Assembly: GCF_009925085.1 (NCBI RefSeq)
Contig: NZ_JAABNR010000006.1
Coordinates: 62,001 to 126,000 of the forward strand
Direction: 5' to 3'
Length of the DNA: 64,000 bases
DNA from: Stagnihabitans tardus
Lineage (GTDB): Bacteria; Pseudomonadota; Alphaproteobacteria; Rhodobacterales; Rhodobacteraceae
Position 1 is the first letter of the stretch. Every line of letters begins with the position of its first letter. Shown here in pieces: positions 8,642-16,065 of this stretch. A model generated the notes under the pieces. It was not told the DNA's origin. It did no database searches and saw nothing but the letters and a program-made list of their open reading frames with translations. The translations under genes were made by a program, and so were the position numbers.

Positions 8642-8689
8642 ATGGCTCCTCTTCTTGTAGAAAGACAGGTTGGGCGCTTGGGCCGGTAA
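8642..8689 (+). CDS. ilvB leader peptide (attenuator)
   Basis: 15-codon ORF reading MAPLLVERQVGRLGR, preceded by GAGGG 5 nt before its ATG. Of 15 residues, five are branched-chain (Leu-Leu-Val as a run, then Val and Leu). It lies between the predicted promoter and a textbook intrinsic terminator ahead of ilvB, so stalling at Leu/Val codons when charged tRNA is scarce should favour read-through. Transcription attenuation of ilv genes by leader peptides is established in enterobacteria and predicted in alphaproteobacteria; this copy is inferred from sequence. Confidence 0.8.
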   Translation: MAPLLVERQVGRLGR

Positions 8690-8714
8690 CGGCAGCCAGA
8701 TTGGCATCCATGCG

Positions 8715-8741
8715 CCCCCGGGAAGCCCCCGGGGGTTTTTT
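8715..8741 (+). terminator. Attenuator terminator upstream of ilvB
   Basis: Stem CCCCCGGG (8715-8722), loop AAGCC, stem CCCGGGGG (8728-8735), then six T. It lies 23 nt before the ilvB ATG. The segment GGGCGC inside the leader-peptide codons (8672-8677) is complementary to GCGCCC (8712-8717), which enters the 5' arm of the stem, so a competing antiterminator pairing is possible. Confidence 0.85.
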
Positions 8742-8763
8742 GTTGGGTTGGAAAGGGAAGATC

Positions 8764-10515
8764 ATGACGGTGATGACCGGTGCGAAGATGGTGGTTCAGG
8801 CGCTGAAGGAACATGGCGTCGAGGTGGTCTTTGGCTATCCGGGCGGCGCGGTGCTTCCGATCTATGACGAGATCTTCCAGCAAAACGACATTCGCCACAT
8901 CCTCGTGCGCCACGAACAGGGCGCCATCCACATGGCCGAAGGTTACGCGCGCTCGACCGGCAAGGTGGGCGTGGCCCTGGTGACCTCTGGCCCAGGGGCG
9001 ACCAATGCCGTCACCGGGCTGACCGATGCGCTCTTGGATTCCATCCCGCTGGTGGTTCTCTCGGGCCAGGTCCCGACCTTCATGATCGGCACGGATGGCT
9101 TCCAGGAGGCCGATACGGTCGGCATCACCCGCCCCTGCACCAAGATGAACTGGCTGGTGAAGGACACGGCCAACCTGTCGCAGACCATCCACGAAGCCTT
9201 CCATGTCGCCTCCTCGGGCCGTCCCGGTCCCGTGCTGATCGACATTCCCAAGGATGTGCAATTCGCCACCTCGACCTATGTCAAGGCCGAGAATGCCCGG
9301 CCCTCGCATTACGCCCCCCGCGTGCGCGGCGATGAAGAGGCGATCTCGCTTCTGGTCGAGATGATGGAGACGGCGGAGCGGCCGGTCTTCTACACCGGCG
9401 GTGGCGTGGTGAACTCTGGCCCCAGGGCCAGCGCGCTTCTGCGCGAGCTGGTGGCCGAGACCGATTTCCCGATCACCTCGACGCTGATGGGGCTGGGGTC
9501 TTATCCGGCCAGCGGCAAGAACTGGTTGGGGATGCTCGGGATGCATGGGCTTTACGAGGCCAACCTCGCCATGCATGGCTGCGACCTGATGATCAACGTG
9601 GGTGCGCGTTTCGATGACCGGATCACGGGGCGGATCAAGGACTTCTCGCCGGGGTCGAAGAAGGTTCATATCGACATTGACCCCTCGTCCATCAACAAGG
9701 TCATCCATGTCGATGTGGGTATCGTGGGCGACATCACCCTGGTCCTGGAAGAGGTCCTGAAACAGTGGCGCGCGCGCGGGTCGAAGACCGCCAAGGCCGC
9801 TCTGCCGAAGTGGTGGGCCCAGATCGCCGAATGGCGCGCGGTGAAATGCCTGAGCTACAAGCCCTCGACCAAGACGATCAAGCCGCAATATGCGCTGGAG
9901 CGGCTCGAGGCCCTGACCAAGGGCATGGACCGCTATATCACCACGGAAGTCGGCCAGCACCAGATGTGGGCCGCGCAGTTCCTGGGCTTCGAGGCGCCCA
10001 ACCGCTGGATGACCTCGGGCGGGCTCGGGACCATGGGCTATGGGCTCCCGGCCTCGATCGGCGTGCAGATCGCGCATCCCGAGGCCCTGGTGATCAATGT
10101 CGCCGGTGAGGCATCGTGGCTGATGAACATGCAGGAGATGGGCACGGCGATGCAATTCCGCGCCCCGGTCAAGCAGTTCATCCTGAACAACGAGCGCCTG
10201 GGCATGGTGCGTCAGTGGCAGGAGCTTCTGCATGGCGAGCGCTACAGCCATTCCTGGTCGGAGAGCCTGCCCGATTTCGTCAAGCTGGCGGAAGCCTTCG
10301 GCTGCAAGGGCATCCTCTGCACCGACCCAGCCGACCTGGACGAGGCGATCAAGGAGATGCTGGCCTACAACGGCCCGGTGATCTTCGACTGCCGCGTGGA
10401 GAAGCACGAGAACTGCTTCCCGATGATCCCGTCGGGCAAGCCGCATAACGAGATGCTTCTGGGCGAGGCGGATACCCAGGGCGTCATCAAGGCGGGCGGC
10501 GCGGTGCTGGTGTGA
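8764..10515 (+). CDS. ilvB: Acetolactate synthase large subunit IlvB
   Basis: 583-residue ThDP-dependent acetohydroxyacid synthase catalytic subunit. It condenses two pyruvates, or pyruvate with 2-oxobutyrate, at the start of valine/leucine and isoleucine synthesis. The N-terminal FGYPGGAVLPIYDE and HEQGAIHMAEGYAR (catalytic Glu), the central ARFDDRITG and the C-terminal ThDP region VAGEASWLMNMQEMGTAMQF are all seen. The usual GDAS reads GEAS here, a conservative Asp-to-Glu change at a metal-binding position that I believe is also seen in relatives. The ATG at 8764 follows AAAGGGAAG; the attenuator controls it. Confidence 0.96.
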   Translation: MTVMTGAKMVVQALKEHGVEVVFGYPGGAVLPIYDEIFQQNDIRHILVRHEQGAIHMAEGYARSTGKVGVALVTSGPGATNAVTGLTDALLDSIPLVVLSGQVPTFMIGTDGFQEADTVGITRPCTKMNWLVKDTANLSQTIHEAFHVASSGRPGPVLIDIPKDVQFATSTYVKAENARPSHYAPRVRGDEEAISLLVEMMETAERPVFYTGGGVVNSGPRASALLRELVAETDFPITSTLMGLGSYPASGKNWLGMLGMHGLYEANLAMHGCDLMINVGARFDDRITGRIKDFSPGSKKVHIDIDPSSINKVIHVDVGIVGDITLVLEEVLKQWRARGSKTAKAALPKWWAQIAEWRAVKCLSYKPSTKTIKPQYALERLEALTKGMDRYITTEVGQHQMWAAQFLGFEAPNRWMTSGGLGTMGYGLPASIGVQIAHPEALVINVAGEASWLMNMQEMGTAMQFRAPVKQFILNNERLGMVRQWQELLHGERYSHSWSESLPDFVKLAEAFGCKGILCTDPADLDEAIKEMLAYNGPVIFDCRVEKHENCFPMIPSGKPHNEMLLGEADTQGVIKAGGAVLV

Positions 10516-10577
10516 CCCCCCGGGAGGGTTTCACACCCTCCCGGACCCTCCCGTGGGATATTTGTGAAAAGATGAAA
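10516..10577. repeat. Composite element, type A, between ilvB and ilvN
   Basis: Immediately after the ilvB stop: hairpin CGGGAGGG-TTTCACA-CCCTCCCG (10521-10543), a second GGACCCTCCCGT segment, then the core GGGATATTTGTGAAAAGATGAAA. The hairpin stem differs in sequence from the copies at 38092, 53540, 58221 and 60747 but pairs perfectly, and the loop TGTGAAA (here reverse complemented) is the same in all five. Confidence 0.75.
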
Positions 10578-10624
10578 TCAGGGCCGGGAGCGCAGGATGG
10601 CGCGGGGGCCCCTGGAGGAAGACG

Positions 10625-11185
10625 ATGAATGCTTTGAACATCAAGAAGGGCTCCTCGAGCCATTCGGCCTATGAGCTGCGCGACCCCAATGGCGATCTGA
10701 TCGAGAGCCATACCCTTGCCGTGCTGGTCGCCAACGAGAGCGGGGTTCTCGCCCGGGTCATCGGGCTGTTTTCGGGGCGCGGGTACAATATCGAGAGCCT
10801 CACGGTCGCGGAGGTGGATCATGAGGGCCACCGCAGCCGCATCACCGTGGTCACGCGCGGGGGCCCGGCGGTCATCGCCCAGATCAAGGCGCAGCTGGAG
10901 CGCATGGTCGTGGTCCACGAGGTCCATGACCTGACGGCCGAGGGGCCTGCGGTGCAGCGGGAACTGGCGCTCTTCAAGGTGCGCGGCAAGGGCGAGACAA
11001 GGGTCGAGGCCATGCAGCTGGCCGAAATCTTCCGCGCCAAGGTGGTGGATTCGACGCTGGAGAGCTTTGTCTTCGAGCTGACCGGCACGCCCGAGAAGAT
11101 CGACGCCTTTGCCGACCTGATGCGGCCCCTGGGGCTTGCCGAGATCGCGCGGACCGGGGTTGCGGCGCTCTCGCGCGGGGTGTGA
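10625..11185 (+). CDS. ilvN: Acetolactate synthase small (regulatory) subunit
   Basis: 186-residue regulatory subunit that binds valine and stimulates IlvB. An ACT domain is clear at about 28-105 (THTLAVLVANESGVLARVIGLFSGRGYNIESLTVA), followed by the typical C-terminal half (RELALFKVRGKGETRVEAMQLAEIFRAKVVD..FELTGTPEKIDAF). The length fits the larger IlvH/IlvN type. It lies 109 bp after ilvB across a composite repeat, so it is probably cotranscribed and also under the ilvB attenuator. Confidence 0.95.
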   Translation: MNALNIKKGSSSHSAYELRDPNGDLIESHTLAVLVANESGVLARVIGLFSGRGYNIESLTVAEVDHEGHRSRITVVTRGGPAVIAQIKAQLERMVVVHEVHDLTAEGPAVQRELALFKVRGKGETRVEAMQLAEIFRAKVVDSTLESFVFELTGTPEKIDAFADLMRPLGLAEIARTGVAALSRGV

Positions 11186-11192
11186 GTGAGAG

Positions 11193-11286
11193 CCCGGGGT
11201 ATACCCCGGGCTACGCTGTTGAGGGGAAGCGACCTTGCCCGATGGGTCGCTCTGGTGACGCTGCGTGGCCCGGGGTATACCCCGGG
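11193..11286. repeat. Two 18-bp palindromes downstream of ilvN
   Basis: CCCGGGGTATACCCCGGG occurs twice, at 11193-11210 and 11269-11286, 58 bp apart. It lies in the space between the convergent ends of ilvN and an SDR gene. Identical palindromes lie at 53365-53382 and 58031-58048, with decayed forms near 29155, 38155 and 58099. Most copies are followed by GCTACG or preceded by CGTAG. The pattern resembles a REP-type dispersed palindrome. Confidence 0.75.
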
Positions 11287-11351
11287 TTTTCCTTTGCGCA
11301 GGCGGCGGGGTGAGCCCCGCCCTGCCCCGCCCGATACAGGGCCCGGCCGGG

Positions 11352-12086
11352 CTAGCCCCGGCCAATATAAGGCATGTCGCGGGCCATGATCGTCATGAAG
11401 GGCACGTTCACGTCCAGGGGCAGGCGGGCCATGTTCAGGACCGCCTCGGCCACAAGCGCCACATCCATCACGGGCTCGACCCGGATCTCGCCATCGGCTT
11501 GGGGCACGCCCTTGGGGAAGGCCGCGGCCATCTGGGTCGCGGCATTGCCGATGTCGATCTGGCCCACGGCGATGTCGAACTTCCGCCCATCGAGGCCCAA
11601 GGTCTTGGTCAGCCCCGTCACCGCATGTTTCGTCGCCGTATAGGGCGCCGAGCCCGGGCGGGGGACATGGGCGGAGATCGAGCCGTTCTGGATGATCCTC
11701 CCCCCCTGCGGCGCCTGCCGCCGCATCTGGCCAAAGGCCGCGCGGGCGCAGAAGAACATGCCGTTCAGGTTCACATTCACCACGTTCATCCAGGTCTCGA
11801 CCGGGATTTCGTCGATGGGGGCTGCGGGCGCCGATTGGCCCGCGTTGTTGAAGAGGCAGTCGATGCGGCCCCAATGGGCCGCCGCCTTGGCGAAGGTGGC
11901 CTCGACCTGGGCGGGGTCGGTCACGTCGCAGGGCAGGATCAGCGCATCCGATGACCCGGCGGTTTCGCGCAGCGGGCCCTCGCGGCGGCCCAAAAGCCCG
12001 ACACGCCAGCCGGCCTTCAGGAATGCCTGGGCCGTGGCCTGGCCGATGCCCGAGCCTGCGCCGGTGATGATGATGCTTTGGGTCAT
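11352..12086 (-). CDS. SDR-family oxidoreductase
   Basis: 244-residue short-chain dehydrogenase/reductase with the cofactor motif TGAGSGIG (residues 8-15), NNAG (about 83-86) and a YTATK catalytic pair. The ATG at 12086 overlaps the stop of the upstream enolase-superfamily gene by four bases (ATGA), so the two are a coupled pair and likely serve one pathway, probably oxidation of a sugar or sugar acid. The exact substrate is unknown. The protein ends at a conserved-looking GRG tail. The convergent partner is ilvN. Confidence 0.87.
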   Translation of the reverse strand: MTQSIIITGAGSGIGQATAQAFLKAGWRVGLLGRREGPLRETAGSSDALILPCDVTDPAQVEATFAKAAAHWGRIDCLFNNAGQSAPAAPIDEIPVETWMNVVNVNLNGMFFCARAAFGQMRRQAPQGGRIIQNGSISAHVPRPGSAPYTATKHAVTGLTKTLGLDGRKFDIAVGQIDIGNAATQMAAAFPKGVPQADGEIRVEPVMDVALVAEAVLNMARLPLDVNVPFMTIMARDMPYIGRG

Positions 12087-13180
12087 AGCGCGCTTACCTT
12101 GTGCGTGGAGTTCGCCAGGAACTCCGGGTTGATCTCGACGCCCCAACCGGGCGCATCGGGGACGGTCATCTGGCCGTCCTCGATGGCGAAGGGGTTCCCG
12201 AGGAAGAGCCCCTCCTGCCACGGGTAGTAGTCGAGGCCTTCGATGGAAAACTCAAGATACTTTCCGGCATTCGGAATGGCGCGCAGAAGATGGGCGGTGC
12301 AGATCGTCACCAGGGAGAGGTTGGCCGCATGGGGGGTGATGGGCAGGCCCGCCTTCTCGCCCATCTTGCAGACCATGAGCGTGCGGGTCATGCCACCCAT
12401 ATACATCACATCGGGTTGCAGGATATCGACCGACTTGCGGTCGATCATCAGCTGCCAGGAGGACAGTTCGCAATCCTGCTCTCCGCCCGCGACATCCATG
12501 GTCAGCGCCGCGCGGACTTGCGCCGTCTGGTCGTATTCCCAATAGGGACAGGGTTCCTCGAAATGGCCGATGCCGTGGTCCTGGAGCATATGACCCACCT
12601 CGATCGCGGCCTTGGGGCCGTAACAGGAATTGCCATCGACGAGCTTGTCCACATCGCCCAAGGCCCTGGAGACCACCTTGATGACTTCCGGCGTGCGGCC
12701 GGGCCATTCGTCCTGACCGCGCCCGCACTCCGCCCCCACGCGCCATTTGAAGGCGGTAAACCCGTCGCGGTCGCGCAAGCTGCAGAGCCGCGCGGCCTCG
12801 TCTTCCGGCGTGATATCGCGCTTCATCGAGGAGGCATAGGCGCGGACGCGGCCAGGCGAGCCGCCGAGAAGCTCGGCCACCGATTTGCCCTGGACCCTGC
12901 CGCGATGGTCCCAGACGGCCGTGTCGAAACCGGTCTGCGCGCGGCGGAGGTAGCTGCCGGGGAACTTGTGCTCTTTCTCATAGATGCGTTGGAGCGTGTC
13001 TTCCATCGCGTCGATATCGGTGCCCAGAACATGGGGCGCGACCTGGCGGTGGAAGATTTCCGCCGTGATATCGGCGTTATAGGTGGAAAGCTGGCCCCAG
13101 CCGGTGGCGCCGTCTTCGGTCGTCACCCGGGTGAAGGTGACGAAGGGATTGCCGAAGGTTTCAAGCTTGGTGATCTTCAT
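12083..13180 (-). CDS. Mandelate racemase/muconate lactonizing enzyme family (sugar-acid dehydratase-like)
   Basis: 365-residue enolase-superfamily protein. It opens MKITKLETFGNPFVTFTRVTTEDG, has a capping domain to about 125, then a barrel with the metal ligands in VDGNSCYGP (Asp), HFEEPCPYWEYD (Glu) and GGEQDC (Glu), and a His in GLPITPHAAN that fits the general base. Many relatives dehydrate sugar acids. The exact substrate is not readable, but coupling to an SDR and a polyol catabolic operon 1.2 kb away make a carbohydrate role likely (inference). No family-specific regulator is adjacent. Confidence 0.85.
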   Translation of the reverse strand: MKITKLETFGNPFVTFTRVTTEDGATGWGQLSTYNADITAEIFHRQVAPHVLGTDIDAMEDTLQRIYEKEHKFPGSYLRRAQTGFDTAVWDHRGRVQGKSVAELLGGSPGRVRAYASSMKRDITPEDEAARLCSLRDRDGFTAFKWRVGAECGRGQDEWPGRTPEVIKVVSRALGDVDKLVDGNSCYGPKAAIEVGHMLQDHGIGHFEEPCPYWEYDQTAQVRAALTMDVAGGEQDCELSSWQLMIDRKSVDILQPDVMYMGGMTRTLMVCKMGEKAGLPITPHAANLSLVTICTAHLLRAIPNAGKYLEFSIEGLDYYPWQEGLFLGNPFAIEDGQMTVPDAPGWGVEINPEFLANSTHKVSAL

Positions 13181-13202
13181 GGGCGCGCTCCGTTGGAAGA
13201 AA

Positions 13203-13261
13203 GGCTGGGGGACGCTCGCGCCCCCCAGACCCCCCGAGGATATTTTTGTCAGTATGAAAGG
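13203..13261. repeat. Composite element between CorA and the dehydratase-like gene
   Basis: Hairpin CTGGGGG-ACGCTCGCG-CCCCCCAG (about 13205-13228) followed by CCCCCCGAGGATATTTTTGTCAGTATGAAAG, the core of the composite element in plus orientation. It lies about 50 bp beyond the corA stop. Confidence 0.65.
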
Positions 13262-13309
13262 GGCGAGGCAGAGGTTCTGTGACTTTCGCGACTTGGCTGG
13301 TCGCGGGCG

Positions 13310-14263
13310 TTACAGCCACTTCTTCCATTTGAAGATGCCGAAGGTCACCAGCGCCGAAAGCACCATCAGGACCAGGGCCGCAGGATAGCCCCAAGGGTAA
13401 TCCAGCTCCGGCATCTGGCGGAAGTTCATGCCATAGACCGAGGCGATCAGGGTGGGCGGCAGGAAAAGCACGGCCACGACCGAGACGATGCGCACGGTGG
13501 TGTTCTGCGCCAGGTTGATCATGCCCAAGGTCGCATCGGTGACCTGGGCCACGCGGGCGGTGAGGTAATCGCCATGGACCTCCAGCGCCTGCACATCGCG
13601 GGAGAGGCCGATGATCGTGGCCTTGTGGGGCTCGGCCTGGCCGCGGTCCTCCAGCCCCACGCGGAAGAAGCCAAGCGCGCGGTCCAGGGTCAGAAGCGAG
13701 AGGCGGCAATTGGCCACCATGTCGGATTGGCGGCCGGCGGTCTCGAGCGCCTCTTGCAGGAAGGCGGCGGTGGGGGCGGCCTTGGGGGCGAAGAGGTCAT
13801 GGGTGATCCGGTCCAGCGCGCGCCCCGCCCCCTCCAGCAGGTCGGCGATGCGGCCGATGATCTCTTCGCAAAGGCCCAGGAAGATGCGTTCGGGCGTCGC
13901 ACAGCCAAGGCCGAGCTTGCCCGCGCGGGCTGGATAGGTCTCGAAAGGGCGCGGGATGTGGTAGCGCACGGTGACCAGGCGGCCACCGCCCTTCAGGAAG
14001 GCCACCGGGCCGTTGATCGGGGTGACGAGGTCGTCGCGGCTCAGGCCCGGCACCAGGATCGTCATGATGTCGAAACCGCCCTCGCGGTAAAGCCGGGCGG
14101 AGATCTCGATTTCCTCGAGGTCTTCCAGCGTCGGGATCTCGGGGACGAAGGGCGCGACCAGGGCCGCCTCCTCTGCCTCGGGCTTGGCGAGGTCGATCCA
14201 GAGCGCGGCCTCGGGCAGGGTCTGGATCAGGGTTTCCCCTTCGGAGCGATAGGCGAAAAGCAT
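13310..14263 (-). CDS. corA: CorA-family magnesium/divalent cation transporter
   Basis: 317-residue CorA-type channel. The cytoplasmic alpha/beta domain is followed by two C-terminal membrane helices, and the selectivity signature YGMNF is present at the end of the first (VLFLPPTLIASVYGMNFRQMPELDYPWGYP). The C-terminus WKKWL is basic, as usual in CorA. The ATG at 14263 follows an AGGAGG-like sequence (complement of CCTCC at 14270). It is divergent from the HAD phosphatase of the polyol operon, sharing an 87-bp gap. CorA homologues can carry Mg, Co or Zn; the exact ion is not decided by sequence. Confidence 0.92.
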   Translation of the reverse strand: MLFAYRSEGETLIQTLPEAALWIDLAKPEAEEAALVAPFVPEIPTLEDLEEIEISARLYREGGFDIMTILVPGLSRDDLVTPINGPVAFLKGGGRLVTVRYHIPRPFETYPARAGKLGLGCATPERIFLGLCEEIIGRIADLLEGAGRALDRITHDLFAPKAAPTAAFLQEALETAGRQSDMVANCRLSLLTLDRALGFFRVGLEDRGQAEPHKATIIGLSRDVQALEVHGDYLTARVAQVTDATLGMINLAQNTTVRIVSVVAVLFLPPTLIASVYGMNFRQMPELDYPWGYPAALVLMVLSALVTFGIFKWKKWL

Positions 14264-14350
14264 GGGCGGACCTCCTTCATCTTGGGTGGCACAGGCTTGC
14301 TCTGGACAAAAGGGGCGAAAACGGGGGAAACCGGGAAAAAGGGGTGGTTC

Positions 14351-15001
14351 ATGTTCGACCTGGTGATCTTTGACTGCGACGGGGTGCTGATCGACAGCGA
14401 GATCATCAGCGCGCGCATGCTGATCACCGAGCTGGCGCGGCTGGGGGTCGTGATCGACATGGACTATGTCGCGCGCAACTTCCTGGGGCGGTCCTATCCC
14501 ACGGTGATGAAGGTGATCCGGGCCGAGTTCGGGCTGGAGCTGACACCAGAGTTCGAAGAGCAATACCGCGCCAGGCTCCTCGCGGCATTCGAGACCGAGC
14601 TGCGGGTCATGCCGGGGGTGCGGGAGGTGCTTGTCGCGCTGGACCTGCCCTGGTGCGTGGCGACGTCTTCCTCTCCGCGCCGGGCGGAGCGGAGCTTGCA
14701 GATCGCGGGGCTCTCGGACCTGACCGGGGACCGGGTCTATACCGCCTCCTTGGTGGCGCGGGGCAAGCCTGCGCCGGACCTCTTTCTGCATGTGGCGGGG
14801 GTCTACAAGGCCAAGTCCTGCCTGGTGATCGAGGACAGTCTGAACGGGGTGCGGGCGGGGCTTGCTGCGGGGATGGAGGTCTGGCGCTTCACCGGGGGCA
14901 GCCATCTGAAGGGGCCGCTGGAGACGCCGGACGATGCGCGTGCCGCCATGGAGTTCAATGATTTCGCGGGGTTTTTCCCCCTTTTGCAGCGGAGACAATG
15001 A
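14351..15001 (+). CDS. HAD-superfamily phosphatase of the polyol locus
   Basis: 216-residue HAD hydrolase with motif I FDCDGVLIDSE (nucleophile Asp), motif II ATSSS, the GKPAPDLFL lysine and motif IV EDSLNGVRAG, so it should be an active phosphatase with a C1 cap. Its stop overlaps the start of the SorC/DeoR-type regulator (ATGATG), placing it first in the polyol locus. A sugar- or polyol-phosphate substrate is plausible but not shown by sequence. A much longer upstream in-frame reading lies antisense to corA and is discarded; the ATG at 14351 gives the normal family start MFDLVIFDCDG. Confidence 0.88.
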   Translation: MFDLVIFDCDGVLIDSEIISARMLITELARLGVVIDMDYVARNFLGRSYPTVMKVIRAEFGLELTPEFEEQYRARLLAAFETELRVMPGVREVLVALDLPWCVATSSSPRRAERSLQIAGLSDLTGDRVYTASLVARGKPAPDLFLHVAGVYKAKSCLVIEDSLNGVRAGLAAGMEVWRFTGGSHLKGPLETPDDARAAMEFNDFAGFFPLLQRRQ

Positions 15002-15960
15002 TGGCGAAAGTGCCGCAAGCCGATGAACCCTCTCTGCATGACGAGGCCGCGCGGGCCGGGTGGCTTTACTACCTCGGCGGGCTGACCCAGGACCAGATCG
15101 CGGCCGAGCTTGGCGTCTCGCGGCAGCGCGCGCAAAGGCTGGTGTCGAGGGCGGTGGCCGAGGGGTTGATCCAGGTCCGGCTTTCGCACCGGATCGGCGC
15201 CTGTCTCGACCTTGAAGCCGCCCTGACCGACCGCTTCGGCCTGACCCGGGCCCGCGTCGCGCCCTTTGCCGGGCCGGGGGTGGATGCGGTGCGCGCGACC
15301 TCTCCGGTCGCTGCGGCAGAACTCGAGCGGGTTCTGCGCATGGCCGAGGGCAAGGTCATCGCGCTCGGCACCGGGCGCAGTCTGCGCGGCATGGTCGATG
15401 CGATGGACGAGATTGCTGCGCCGCAGCATCGGCTGGTGAGCCTGATCGGCAACATCGCCCCCGACGGCTCGGCCAGCTTCTTCGACGTGGTCATGCGGCT
15501 GGCCGACAAGGTCCGCGCGCCGCATTACCCGATGCCCGTGCCGGTGATCTCGACCACCGAGGCGGAAAACGACGCCTTCCACGCCCTGGCCCCGGTGCAG
15601 CGCGTGGTCGAATTGGCGCGGCAGGCCGATGTGATCTTCGTGGGCGTCGGCCAGATGTCGGACGATGCGCCGCTTCTGAAGGACGGCTTCGTCACCCGGG
15701 CCGAGCTGGATGCCATGCAGGCGGCGGGCGCTACCGGGGAAGTCGCGGGCTGGGTCTATGATTCGCAGGGCGCCTACCTGGATCTCGGCACGAATCGCCG
15801 CACCGGCGGGGTCCGCGTCGAGCCCGGCCTGCCCCGGCCCGCCATCGGAATCGCCGCCGGGGTGCAGAAAACGCCCGCCCTTGCTGCAGCGCTGAAAGCC
15901 CGGATTATTAACGGTTTGGTCACAGATGAGCCCACCGCGCGGGCGCTTCTGACCCTCTGA
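14998..15960 (+). CDS. smoC: SorC/DeoR-type sugar-binding transcriptional regulator
   Basis: 320-residue regulator. The N-terminal helix-turn-helix (AAWLYY..LTQDQIAAELGVSRQRAQRLVSRAVAEGLI, about 20-58) is followed by a SorC-type sugar-phosphate-binding domain (VIALGTGRSLRGMVDAM, about 115-315). It lies directly upstream of a sorbitol/mannitol ABC operon, matching the position of smoC in R. sphaeroides. Two tandem ATGs (14998 and 15001) are possible starts, both overlapping the HAD gene. The likely effector is a polyol or its phosphate; a palindrome at 16017 upstream of smoE is a candidate binding site. Confidence 0.87.
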   Translation: MMAKVPQADEPSLHDEAARAGWLYYLGGLTQDQIAAELGVSRQRAQRLVSRAVAEGLIQVRLSHRIGACLDLEAALTDRFGLTRARVAPFAGPGVDAVRATSPVAAAELERVLRMAEGKVIALGTGRSLRGMVDAMDEIAAPQHRLVSLIGNIAPDGSASFFDVVMRLADKVRAPHYPMPVPVISTTEAENDAFHALAPVQRVVELARQADVIFVGVGQMSDDAPLLKDGFVTRAELDAMQAAGATGEVAGWVYDSQGAYLDLGTNRRTGGVRVEPGLPRPAIGIAAGVQKTPALAAALKARIINGLVTDEPTARALLTL

Positions 15961-16016
15961 CCTTCGCAGGTGCAGCGAGGGATGGGGCTTGACGGATCAC
16001 GCCCCAATATGAGTAA

Positions 16017-16027
16017 TTGCCCGGCAA
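16017..16027. promoter_or_regulatory. Palindrome upstream of smoE, candidate operator
   Basis: TTGCC-C-GGCAA, a perfect 5+1+5 inverted repeat 38 bp before the smoE start. It is enclosed by a looser inverted TGAG (16010) and CTCA (16039). A TTGACG at 15989-15994 could be a -35 box, but no convincing -10 is seen. Assignment to the adjacent regulator is inferred from position. Confidence 0.4.
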
Positions 16028-16065
16028 GCGATGAAATGCTCAATCGCTGCTTTGGGAGGATACCA

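Noticed and set aside
13574-14350. N-terminal extension of the HAD phosphatase
   Set aside because: The extra residues are antisense to corA and precede the normal family start FDCDGV.
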